Assembly (NCBI GenBank): GCA_964463255.1
Contig: CAYXBC010000028.1
Location: forward strand, 1-64,000
Direction of reading: 5' to 3'
Origin: CAJBLF01 sp964463255
Lineage (GTDB): Bacteria > Patescibacteriota > Gracilibacteria > Absconditabacterales > Absconditicoccaceae
Length of the DNA stretch: 64,000 nucleotides
Under the pieces are notes generated by a model. The model did not search any database, had not been told where the DNA came from, and saw only the letters and a program-made list of their open reading frames with translations. This document shows positions 42,183 to 48,429 of this stretch, in pieces. Numbering within the stretch: the first letter of the stretch is position 1; every line of letters starts with the position of its first letter. The translations under genes were made by a program, and so were the position numbers.

Positions 42183-43025
42183 ATGATAAAATTCGTGGTC
42201 CCTAAACCCGTGAAAAAGAAACAGAGGACATATATCCCTTTGGATGAGGATAAAAAAAGGATCAGATCATGATTCCATTTTTTTTCTATAAAAGTAATCC
42301 GGAGTATTTTCATTATATTCGCGCTTGTGTATTGAGGATATTACGTGCTCAAAAGTACAATCCTCAATCACCAATATCTCATCAAGAGGGTGCTTTATGA
42401 TTCGGGAGATCTAGCATGGTACGATGAACCATATCTGTACAAACGTATAAGCACTAAACTCAAAGGTGAGAATTTTTATATAGCTAGGTTTTATAGGACT
42501 AGGGTGCTAGCAGATATCCAAGCCATCTATCCCATGATATCAGCAATTGATATCTCCTATCGTTCATCGAATACGGTAGAGGTGAAGCTAACGTTTAGAC
42601 CGGTAGATTTGGTAATCAGAAACCAGACAGAGAGATATGTGATAATCAGAGACCAAGTATTGCGCATCTATTCGGGAAATAGACTAGCAGATGGAATCAG
42701 AATCCTTGATCTACCCGTATATCTCAGCGGTATGCGTTCCATGTCCGGATTTTTCTTTAGACAGGTGGCTACTGGATTGGTAGAACAGACCGAACTGCTC
42801 TATCAATGATTTCCATGACTTACAGGTCTAGAATATCTTCCCTGAGGAGAGAGATCCATTGTCTATCTGGAAGGTAAGAGATTTTTCATCAATAACCTCG
42901 GTGATATTTCAAATCAGATCAGGAATTATCAATTACTCAAAAAATATTATAAGGAGTATGCTAAACTCCAAGATATCGACCTGGGAAGCCTAGGAAAGGA
43001 TAAAGTGATTGTCAGGAGATTCTAA
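42183..43025 (+). CDS. FtsQ/DivIB-like cell-division protein
   Basis: 280 aa. A basic cytoplasmic tail of about 35 residues (KPVKKKQRTYIP), one membrane helix near 42-58, then an outer domain whose PMISAIDISYRSSNTVEVKL segment resembles the POTRA-to-beta transition of FtsQ (xxxVxRxwPnTLxIxvxExxP). Several TGA codons. The similarity is in topology and pattern only, so the name is tentative. The position beside cell-wall genes supports it. A terminator follows. Confidence 0.55.
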
Positions 43026-43049
43026 GGGGAATAAGGAAACGAAGAAAAA

Positions 43050-43077
43050 TGACGTGCGATTTGCGCGTTTTTTTTTT
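43050..43077 (+). terminator. Terminator of the FtsQ-like gene
   Basis: CGTGC and GCGCG pair (one G-T) around GATTT, followed by ten T residues. Confidence 0.65.
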
Positions 43078-43090
43078 AAAATATTTATTT

Positions 43091-43118
43091 TTGACATTAT
43101 ATATTTCGAAAAGATATC
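43091..43118 (+). promoter_or_regulatory. Promoter of the ABC transporter genes
   Basis: TTGACA (43091-43096), 16-nt spacer, GATATC as a weak -10. It lies 23 nt upstream of the ATG at 43141, which supports that start rather than the one at 43009. Confidence 0.55.
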
Positions 43119-43140
43119 GAAACAACAAAGTGTTGTAATC

Positions 43141-43869
43141 ATGTTTTTTTGGGTGGCGATGGTGGGTTTTTTGTGGGTCAGAGCATCACTGTATTCGGAT
43201 GTAAAAATCATCCCTTCACCCAAAATGGTGATCAATGCCTTAGGTGCTTTGTATATGGAAGGACTGGTGAAAGAATTTGCTATAAGCATGGGGTTATGTT
43301 TCAAGTCTACACTGTATGCACTTGTAATCTCTCTCGTGTTGGCATATTTATCTCCCATGCCGTTCATTCGTCCGCTTGCTCAAGGAATCAGTAAATTCCG
43401 TTATCTTCCGATGATAGGAATTACCTTTTACTTGACGCAAGCTGGCATCCAGGGAAGAAGCCTACAGATTGCTATCTTATCCATGTTCGTGACGGTATAT
43501 TTTATTACATCTCTTATGAGTATGATCGCAGATATTCCTATTGAAGAATATGATTTAGCTCGTACTATGGGATGTTCCCGTTGGGAGATGCTGTGGAAAG
43601 TAGTTATAAAAGGAAGAATGGATTATGTGGTTGAAATTCTTCGCCAAAATCTTGCTATTACCTGGATGATGTTCGTAACCGTAGAGGTTCTCGTATATTC
43701 TGCAGGGGGAGTGGGGATTTGGTTAAAGAATTCTGAACGATTTGGAGCTCACGATAAGATTTTTGCTATTCAGATTTTAATTTTTGGCTTAGGTGCACTA
43801 ATTGATTTAGGACTTGCAAAACTCAAACCAGCTCTTTTTCCCTATTCACAAACCGTTAAATCACTGTAG
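43141..43869 (+). CDS. ABC transporter permease, NitT/TauT (SsuC)-like
   Basis: 242 aa with six hydrophobic segments. The cytoplasmic EAA-type loop reads YDLARTMGCSRWEMLWKVVI, typical of permeases for nitrate, taurine or sulphonates. The opening SDVKIIPSPKMVINAL also fits that family. All of about 17 glycines are GGN; no TGA. The start is taken after the promoter at 43091; the frame is open further upstream but that part overlaps the ftsQ-like stop and the terminator. It forms a two-gene unit with the ATPase. Confidence 0.85.
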   Translation: MFFWVAMVGFLWVRASLYSDVKIIPSPKMVINALGALYMEGLVKEFAISMGLCFKSTLYALVISLVLAYLSPMPFIRPLAQGISKFRYLPMIGITFYLTQAGIQGRSLQIAILSMFVTVYFITSLMSMIADIPIEEYDLARTMGCSRWEMLWKVVIKGRMDYVVEILRQNLAITWMMFVTVEVLVYSAGGVGIWLKNSERFGAHDKIFAIQILIFGLGALIDLGLAKLKPALFPYSQTVKSL

Positions 43870-43880
43870 GAGGAAAATTT

Positions 43881-44717
43881 ATGATAGAATATACATTAGG
43901 CAATACCTTACTGAAGGTAGAGAATGTCTCGCTTACGGTAGACAACAACGGATTCGGGAAACGGACATTGATTCATGATATCAATTTCGAAGAGAAAGAT
44001 GTTATCCGCCCCAATATGTTACAGGGACAGATGACGGCTATCGTCGGAGATTCTGGTCGTGGCAAATCTACGCTGTTTAAAGTGCTTTCCGGTCTCGTGA
44101 AACCCACAACTGGTCATATCTGGATTCCAGGTACAAACGGTGAGGGACGAGAAGTACATGAAGGTGATGTCGGTCTTGTAGATCAGAAATATACCTTATT
44201 CCGGAGTCAGACAATCTTTACTGCGCTGATGTTCGCTGCCAAAAAAGGTGGCGTCCCCGAAAAGGATCGTCGTGATGTGGTTATGAAGTATATTATTGAC
44301 TGGAAGCTGGAAGAAGCAAAGGATAATTATCCGAATCAGTGCTCAGGCGGACAACGCCAACGAGCAGCAGCAATCCAGCAGTTACTCTGCTCCAAACACT
44401 TTATCATCATGGACGAACCGTTCTCGGGATTGAGCGTCAGAGGTATAAAAAACCTCAAAGAAATAATCCAACTGACCTGTTCCTCGGACGAACTCAATAC
44501 CATCATTTTTTCTACTCATGACCTCAATCTGGCTGTCGAACTGGCGGATCAAATCTATGTAATTGGGTATCCAAAAGATGAAAAAGGGGAATTGATAAAA
44601 TCCGGAACGATTGTCGCTAGTTATGACCTCAAACAAATGGGGCTTGCGTGGACACCGTTTGGTACTGATCATTTGGAACTGGTAAAAAAGGTTTCAGCAG
44701 ACATCATTAATTCATAA
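43881..44717 (+). CDS. ABC transporter ATP-binding protein
   Basis: 278 aa. Walker A is GDSGRGKST, the signature is CSGGQRQR, Walker B is FIIMDEPF and the switch His is in STHDLN. An AGGAGG Shine-Dalgarno 8 nt before the ATG overlaps the permease stop codon. About 25 glycines, none TGA, and a richer use of CGT and GGC than neighbouring genes. No substrate-binding protein is encoded nearby, so either it is elsewhere or the pair works without one. The low TGA use suggests recent transfer. Confidence 0.9.
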   Translation: MIEYTLGNTLLKVENVSLTVDNNGFGKRTLIHDINFEEKDVIRPNMLQGQMTAIVGDSGRGKSTLFKVLSGLVKPTTGHIWIPGTNGEGREVHEGDVGLVDQKYTLFRSQTIFTALMFAAKKGGVPEKDRRDVVMKYIIDWKLEEAKDNYPNQCSGGQRQRAAAIQQLLCSKHFIIMDEPFSGLSVRGIKNLKEIIQLTCSSDELNTIIFSTHDLNLAVELADQIYVIGYPKDEKGELIKSGTIVASYDLKQMGLAWTPFGTDHLELVKKVSADIINS

Positions 44718-44741
44718 AAAGCGTTTTATAATATTTACCTT

Positions 44742-44770
44742 CCGTTGGTTATGTGCCAACGGATTTTTTT
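44742..44770 (+). terminator. Terminator of the ABC transporter genes
   Basis: CCGTTGG and CCAACGG form a perfect 7-bp stem around TTATGTG, followed by A and eight T residues. Confidence 0.75.
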
Positions 44771-44775
44771 TAATT

Positions 44776-44804
44776 CAAAAAAAACTCTCTGAAAACCAGA
44801 GAGT
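44776..44804 (-). terminator. Terminator of the 44820-45158 gene
   Basis: On the minus strand ACTCTCT and AGAGAGT pair around GGTTTTC, followed by seven or more T residues, 15 nt after the TGA codon of the gene. Confidence 0.75.
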
Positions 44805-44819
44805 GAAAGGGTCGTATGA

Positions 44820-45158
44820 TCATGGTTGGGGATTATTGTCGTTTGTCTTGTGACCGAAGATAAATACTCCTGCAACCGCTAATGCAAAGACAATTACGCC
44901 GTATTTCCAAAGGAAAAGGCTGAATATGTCTAAGCTGATGAGCAATAGTGATAACCCAATTCCCCACCACAAAATGAAATAGTCTGTGGTTTCTTTGTGT
45001 CGTACTCTTTGGATGAGCCAGAGAACACCAGCTAGGACAAATCCTCCTACAATCTTAGCCCACATCCACGCCAGGAATCCGACAAGGGAAGTAAGAAGCA
45101 ATAATGCAATACATGCGAGTGCTGCATATACCACAACCTTTAAAATGTTATTTTTCAT
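44820..45158 (-). CDS. Four-helix membrane protein, ends in TGA
   Basis: 112 aa with four hydrophobic segments and a short polar tail (HKTNDNNPQP). About nine glycines, none TGA. The frame ends at TGA (44820-44822). If TGA were glycine, translation would run through the terminator at 44776-44804 and on, antisense to the ABC ATPase gene, without a nearby stop. So TGA seems to be a stop here, as in a standard-code donor. It has its own promoter. Function unknown. Confidence 0.65.
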   Translation of the reverse strand: MKNNILKVVVYAALACIALLLLTSLVGFLAWMWAKIVGGFVLAGVLWLIQRVRHKETTDYFILWWGIGLSLLLISLDIFSLFLWKYGVIVFALAVAGVFIFGHKTNDNNPQP

Positions 45159-45184
45159 AATTTTCTTTATTTGTTTATTTCAAT

Positions 45185-45212
45185 ATCATATTTATTTATA
45201 ACAAGAAGTCAA
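45185..45212 (-). promoter_or_regulatory. Promoter, TTGACT-16-TATGAT
   Basis: On the minus strand TTGACT (45207-45212) and TATGAT (45185-45190), 27 nt upstream of the ATG at 45158. Confidence 0.65.
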
Positions 45213-45307
45213 TCTGAAATTATATATATTGATTTTTATTACTAAATGAGTAGAGTGTAAGACACAAACAAAAAAGAGTCCAACCAAACTTAAAAAAAAT
45301 CAAAAAA

Positions 45308-45844
45308 ATGCATAATAAGTACATTATACACCAGTTCGAACTTTTTTTGAAAGCATTGGCATCAGGCCAAAATATGGTAGTCGCTGCACAACAACTGTGC
45401 ATATCCGTAAAGGTAAAAAACCTTGTGGATCCCAGGGATCTCTTATATGAATTCTCGGATTTGGTATATACTACATGGCTTGCGCTCATAGCCGTCAAGA
45501 AAAGATGTGAATTGGATCCTCTACCATCCGTTCCCGAAGTCTTAGTAGTAATCAAATCTGCTGAAGGTAACCTCATCATAGAGATCGAAAGTCCCTATCT
45601 TGAAAAAATGAAACAATTACCAGCAATCGAGGAAGATTTCGGGCACTTCATCCAGGAAGCAAATAGTATTATAGATGAGCTCTTGGGTATGGAAGAACCC
45701 CTTACCATCGATGGCATATTGGATACAAAGAATTTTACGGTGAAAGTACATACAATAATAGATTTTTTCGACAGAAAGATCAATAAGGTACTATCAGCTG
45801 TATTGATAAATAAATTCTTTGGAAAACTCAATACCAAAAGATAA
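45308..45844 (+). CDS. Soluble protein of a tandem paralog pair, first copy
   Basis: 178 aa, alpha/beta, without signal peptide, membrane helix or TGA codon. A segment PEVLVVIKSAEGNLIIEI followed by IIDELLGMEEPLTIDG aligns with ADIIVCIKQYDKGLDIVLI and EIDEILGKEESMKISG in the next gene, so the two are paralogs. A TTGATT-16-TAGAGT promoter candidate lies at 45229-45256. It ends in TAA and is followed by a terminator almost identical to that of its paralog. Family unknown. Confidence 0.65.
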   Translation: MHNKYIIHQFELFLKALASGQNMVVAAQQLCISVKVKNLVDPRDLLYEFSDLVYTTWLALIAVKKRCELDPLPSVPEVLVVIKSAEGNLIIEIESPYLEKMKQLPAIEEDFGHFIQEANSIIDELLGMEEPLTIDGILDTKNFTVKVHTIIDFFDRKINKVLSAVLINKFFGKLNTKR

Positions 45845-45851
45845 ATTCTGA

Positions 45852-45882
45852 CTCCTTCGCGTATCTGCGGGGAGTTTTTTTT
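45852..45882 (+). terminator. Terminator of the first paralog
   Basis: CTCC...GGAG with inner CGCGTATCTGCG, then eight T residues. The core CGCGTATCTGCGGGGAG is repeated exactly at 46569-46586. Confidence 0.7.
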
Positions 45883-45902
45883 GTAGACAAAAAGTGATAT
45901 AA

Positions 45903-45930
45903 TTGACTTTTGAGAGAAAATAGTTATAAG
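45903..45930 (+). promoter_or_regulatory. Promoter, TTGACT-16-TATAAG
   Basis: TTGACT (45903-45908) and TATAAG (45925-45930) precede the second paralog gene by about 43 nt. Confidence 0.7.
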
Positions 45931-45973
45931 AAAATATAAATAGAAACTATTGTCAAACAAAAAAACAAGTATC

Positions 45974-46543
45974 ATGGAATGGTTTACCAATCTTCTCAAG
46001 GAAGGGTTTGATACCCTTTCAAAATTAGCTTCCTCGCTCAAGGATGCATTCACGGAACTCGAGAGCACATTTACAGACTGGAAACAGAAAGTCGAATCGA
46101 CCAAAGTCACGGTGCGTATCGATAACGAAGTCTTGTGGGAATCAGAAGCCCTCTATAAGTTGTCCCTCATAGCAGGTAAAGTATGGACGGATATGTTCTC
46201 TGAGACCAAGAATGCACTGCTCATCAATGATACATCCTTGGAGGCTGATATCATCGTGTGCATCAAACAGTATGACAAAGGTCTCGATATTGTATTGATT
46301 AGCAGACTCCTCAAAAGCGAACCGGATCAGGACATTCTCAGCAAGATCAAGAAAACATGGGATGAAATCAATCATGAAATCGATGAAATTCTCGGGAAAG
46401 AAGAATCGATGAAAATCTCTGGTAATCAAAGCAGAAGTAATGATACTATGCAGGTAATCTTTCTGGGTCGGTTCTACGCAGTCAAGATACAGCCGATTTT
46501 CAAAGCGGTGCTCTTCAAGAAGGTCATCATGTCATTGAAATGA
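45974..46543 (+). CDS. Soluble protein of a tandem paralog pair, second copy, ends in TGA
   Basis: 189 aa. After an amphipathic helical N-terminus (WFTNLLKEGFDTLSKLASSL) the rest follows the first paralog. No TGA occurs inside, but the frame ends at TGA (46541-46543). Read as glycine, it would continue through the terminator and past the next promoter to a TAA near 46632, so a TGA stop is more credible. The ATG at 45974 is preferred to an upstream TTG at 45950. Function unknown. Confidence 0.65.
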   Translation: MEWFTNLLKEGFDTLSKLASSLKDAFTELESTFTDWKQKVESTKVTVRIDNEVLWESEALYKLSLIAGKVWTDMFSETKNALLINDTSLEADIIVCIKQYDKGLDIVLISRLLKSEPDQDILSKIKKTWDEINHEIDEILGKEESMKISGNQSRSNDTMQVIFLGRFYAVKIQPIFKAVLFKKVIMSLK

Positions 46544-46565
46544 ATCTGAAATGAATGTAAAGATT

Positions 46566-46593
46566 TCCTCGCGTATCTGCGGGGAGTTTTTTT
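46566..46593 (+). terminator. Terminator of the second paralog
   Basis: CCTCGC...GCGGGG hairpin with seven T residues; the core is the same as in the terminator at 45852-45882. Confidence 0.7.
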
Positions 46594-46615
46594 AAGATGA
46601 GAAAAAATCATACCA

Positions 46616-46643
46616 TTGACTTCCTATAGAAAATAACTATAAA
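46616..46643 (+). promoter_or_regulatory. Promoter, TTGACT-16-TATAAA
   Basis: TTGACT (46616-46621) and TATAAA (46638-46643) precede the methyltransferase-like gene at 46683. Confidence 0.7.
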
Positions 46644-46682
46644 ATAATCATAAAAACAAAACTAAAATATTCATGTAAAAAA

Positions 46683-47156
46683 ATGAAAATCATGAAAAAG
46701 AAAAACATGACGCGTTGGGGTATAGGTCCAAAATTTGCACTGATAACCTTGGCATACACTGCATTGGTGTATTGGGTACAGAAAAATTATGTTCCAGATT
46801 GGACGATGGATGGGTACCTGATAGCACCCATAGGTATCTTGCTCATATGTCTTGGTGTACTTGTTTTCATAGATGGATATGTAAACATAGACAGGCATTA
46901 TTACAGAGGAGTACTCTGTACTGAGGGCGTCTACAAAATAGTCAGACATCCCATCTATGGTTCATGGATTATTTTGATCATCCCAGGTATCGTGTTGTAC
47001 TGGGGCACATGGTTGGGGCTTACTATCCCATTGGTTGCCTATCTGGTCTTCAGATGCTACATCCATGAGGAGGAAGACTATCTCCTCAAAAAATTCGGCA
47101 TGGCATATCGCAATTATAAGGAGAGAACCAATGCCATATTCCCGAGGATATTCTAA
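46683..47156 (+). CDS. Isoprenylcysteine carboxyl methyltransferase-like membrane protein
   Basis: 157 aa with four hydrophobic helices. The C-terminal GVYKIVRHPIYGSWIILI and HEEEDYLLKKFGMAYRNYKE are the conserved core of ICMT/phospholipid methyltransferase proteins (RHPxY; E...L...FG..Y..Y). It would use S-adenosylmethionine at the membrane; the bacterial substrate is unknown. About 15 glycines, all GGN. It stands alone with its own promoter and terminator. Confidence 0.85.
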   Translation: MKIMKKKNMTRWGIGPKFALITLAYTALVYWVQKNYVPDWTMDGYLIAPIGILLICLGVLVFIDGYVNIDRHYYRGVLCTEGVYKIVRHPIYGSWIILIIPGIVLYWGTWLGLTIPLVAYLVFRCYIHEEEDYLLKKFGMAYRNYKERTNAIFPRIF

Positions 47157-47171
47157 GGTTACATTGTACTG

Positions 47172-47203
47172 ATCTCTGCTGGTATTCAGCAGAGATTTTT
47201 TTT
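47172..47203 (+). terminator. Terminator of the methyltransferase-like gene
   Basis: TCTCTGCTG and CAGCAGAGA form a perfect 9-bp stem around GTATT, followed by eight T residues. Confidence 0.8.
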
Positions 47204-47221
47204 AAAAATAAAAAATATACC

Positions 47222-47252
47222 AAAAAAAAAGAGCCGGGAAAACCGGACTCTT
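47222..47252 (-). terminator. Terminator of the 47272-47718 gene
   Basis: On the minus strand AGAGTCCGG and CCGGCTCT pair with one bulge, followed by nine T residues. Nearly the same hairpin ends the next leftward gene (47815-47844). Confidence 0.7.
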
Positions 47253-47271
47253 ATAGCTTATTCATGCATCT

Positions 47272-47718
47272 CTAATAAATATCAAAGAAGTTGGATGCAG
47301 ACTCAAACACCTTTGCTTTATTTGCTGCATCATGAATGGATAGCTCATTTTTACTATAAGGATAGAGCACCAATCCGCTTTTTACATGGATACTAATTTT
47401 CCATTCTGCTTCGTATTCAGAAGGAGAGATCATAGTATTCATGTCCCTATACGTAAAGCGTTTGATTGCATCCACATCATTAAATGCTTGTTTATAATCG
47501 AAGCATTCACCTTTGATGTTTTTGACCAACACATCGATCTCTCCATATTCATTAGGATTCCCGAGAGCTTCAAACGTATAGTCGCCGACTACGACGAAAT
47601 GGTTATGGACATTCCCTGGTCTTGTAATATGCGCAATTTTTATCCCGAGGACAATGAGTATACCAATAAGAATAAAGATAACAGCCCTCAAACTCATAAT
47701 AACATTAGCAGGTTTCAT
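47272..47718 (-). CDS. Membrane-anchored small protein, unknown function
   Basis: 148 aa. One N-terminal helix (VIFILIGILIVLGIKI) anchors a mixed alpha/beta outer domain. No TGA codon; ends in TAG. The start ATG at 47718 fits the promoter, which would begin transcription near 47745. No family recognised. It shares promoter, terminator and orientation with the next gene to the right. Confidence 0.6.
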   Translation of the reverse strand: MKPANVIMSLRAVIFILIGILIVLGIKIAHITRPGNVHNHFVVVGDYTFEALGNPNEYGEIDVLVKNIKGECFDYKQAFNDVDAIKRFTYRDMNTMISPSEYEAEWKISIHVKSGLVLYPYSKNELSIHDAANKAKVFESASNFFDIY

Positions 47719-47751
47719 ATTTTTTTGTTTTAGGTATATTTTATTAAGGAT

Positions 47752-47779
47752 AATATACATATTTAAATATAAAAGTCAA
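47752..47779 (-). promoter_or_regulatory. Promoter, TTGACT-16-TATATT
   Basis: On the minus strand TTGACT (47774-47779) and TATATT (47752-47757), for the gene starting at 47718. Confidence 0.65.
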
Positions 47780-47814
47780 TAGTTAATAATATAAATGATA
47801 GTATATATTTGAAC

Positions 47815-47844
47815 AAAAAAAAGAGCCGGGAAACCGGACTCTTA
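47815..47844 (-). terminator. Terminator of the L7/L12-like gene
   Basis: On the minus strand AAGAGTCCGGTTTCCCGGCT, with its stem, is followed by eight T residues. It is a near copy of the hairpin at 47222-47252. Confidence 0.7.
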
Positions 47845-47853
47845 GATACATTG

Positions 47854-48285
47854 CTAGAATAGTGGCTTGTTATCAACCACAACGGCTGTACCGCCCACAG
47901 ACTCCATCATCTGCTTGATTGATGTTGCTTGTTGGTGACTGATACGATCGATGACAATCGACATGGATCCAAGCCGAACGGCATCTACTTTGTCTTTGGC
48001 TTGTCGTAGGCTCAATCCCGTGATTTCCTTGATTACCTTGATAAGAGCGATTTTTTGCTCTTCATCGATTTTTTCCAATCGGACAAAAAAAGTACCAGGT
48101 TCAAAAATATCCTCAAGTGTTTCCTCAATCAGCGTATCATTTGTCATGCTAGAGGAAATAGCCACAAACATCATAGCGATACAAATGAATAATGCGCTAA
48201 TCGTTGGGTTGCCAGAGATACCAACTATCAATGCAGCAAGAGCAAACAATACAAATACACCAGCTAACGACCATCTACTTTTCAT
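47854..48285 (-). CDS. Membrane-anchored protein with ribosomal L7/L12-like C-terminal domain
   Basis: 143 aa. Two hydrophobic helices (about residues 6-24 and 28-44) precede a domain in which LIKVIKEITGLSLRQAKDKV and MMESVGGTAVVV match the C-terminal domain of ribosomal protein L7/L12 (KIxVIKxVRExTGLGLKEAKxLV, then LExAGAxVEL). In L7/L12 this domain contacts elongation factors; here it is tethered to the membrane, so it may bind translation factors or another partner there. Start at ATG 48285, 20 nt from the predicted transcription start. No TGA codon; ends in TAG. Confidence 0.75.
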   Translation of the reverse strand: MKSRWSLAGVFVLFALAALIVGISGNPTISALFICIAMMFVAISSSMTNDTLIEETLEDIFEPGTFFVRLEKIDEEQKIALIKVIKEITGLSLRQAKDKVDAVRLGSMSIVIDRISHQQATSIKQMMESVGGTAVVVDNKPLF

Positions 48286-48311
48286 ATATTGTGTTTTTAA
48301 ACACAAAATTT

Positions 48312-48339
48312 ATTATAATTATATGTAAATAAAAGTCAA
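48312..48339 (-). promoter_or_regulatory. Promoter, TTGACT-16-TATAAT
   Basis: On the minus strand TTGACT (48334-48339) and TATAAT (48312-48317), for the L7/L12-like gene. Confidence 0.7.
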
Positions 48340-48371
48340 TGTATAATGTAAATATAAATAAGTAAAATGTA

Positions 48372-48399
48372 TTGACATTAATTAGTAAAATATTATAAA
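48372..48399 (+). promoter_or_regulatory. Promoter of the ClpB-like gene, TTGACA-16-TATAAA
   Basis: TTGACA (48372-48377) and TATAAA (48394-48399), about 30 nt upstream of the ATG at 48430. I saw no heat-shock-type (CIRCE) inverted repeat. Confidence 0.7.
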
Positions 48400-48429
48400 A
48401 TATAATGATTTATTTTATTATATTTTGCT

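Noticed and set aside
43009..43140. Upstream extension of the ABC permease
   Set aside because: It overlaps the end of the FtsQ-like gene and includes a terminator and the likely promoter.
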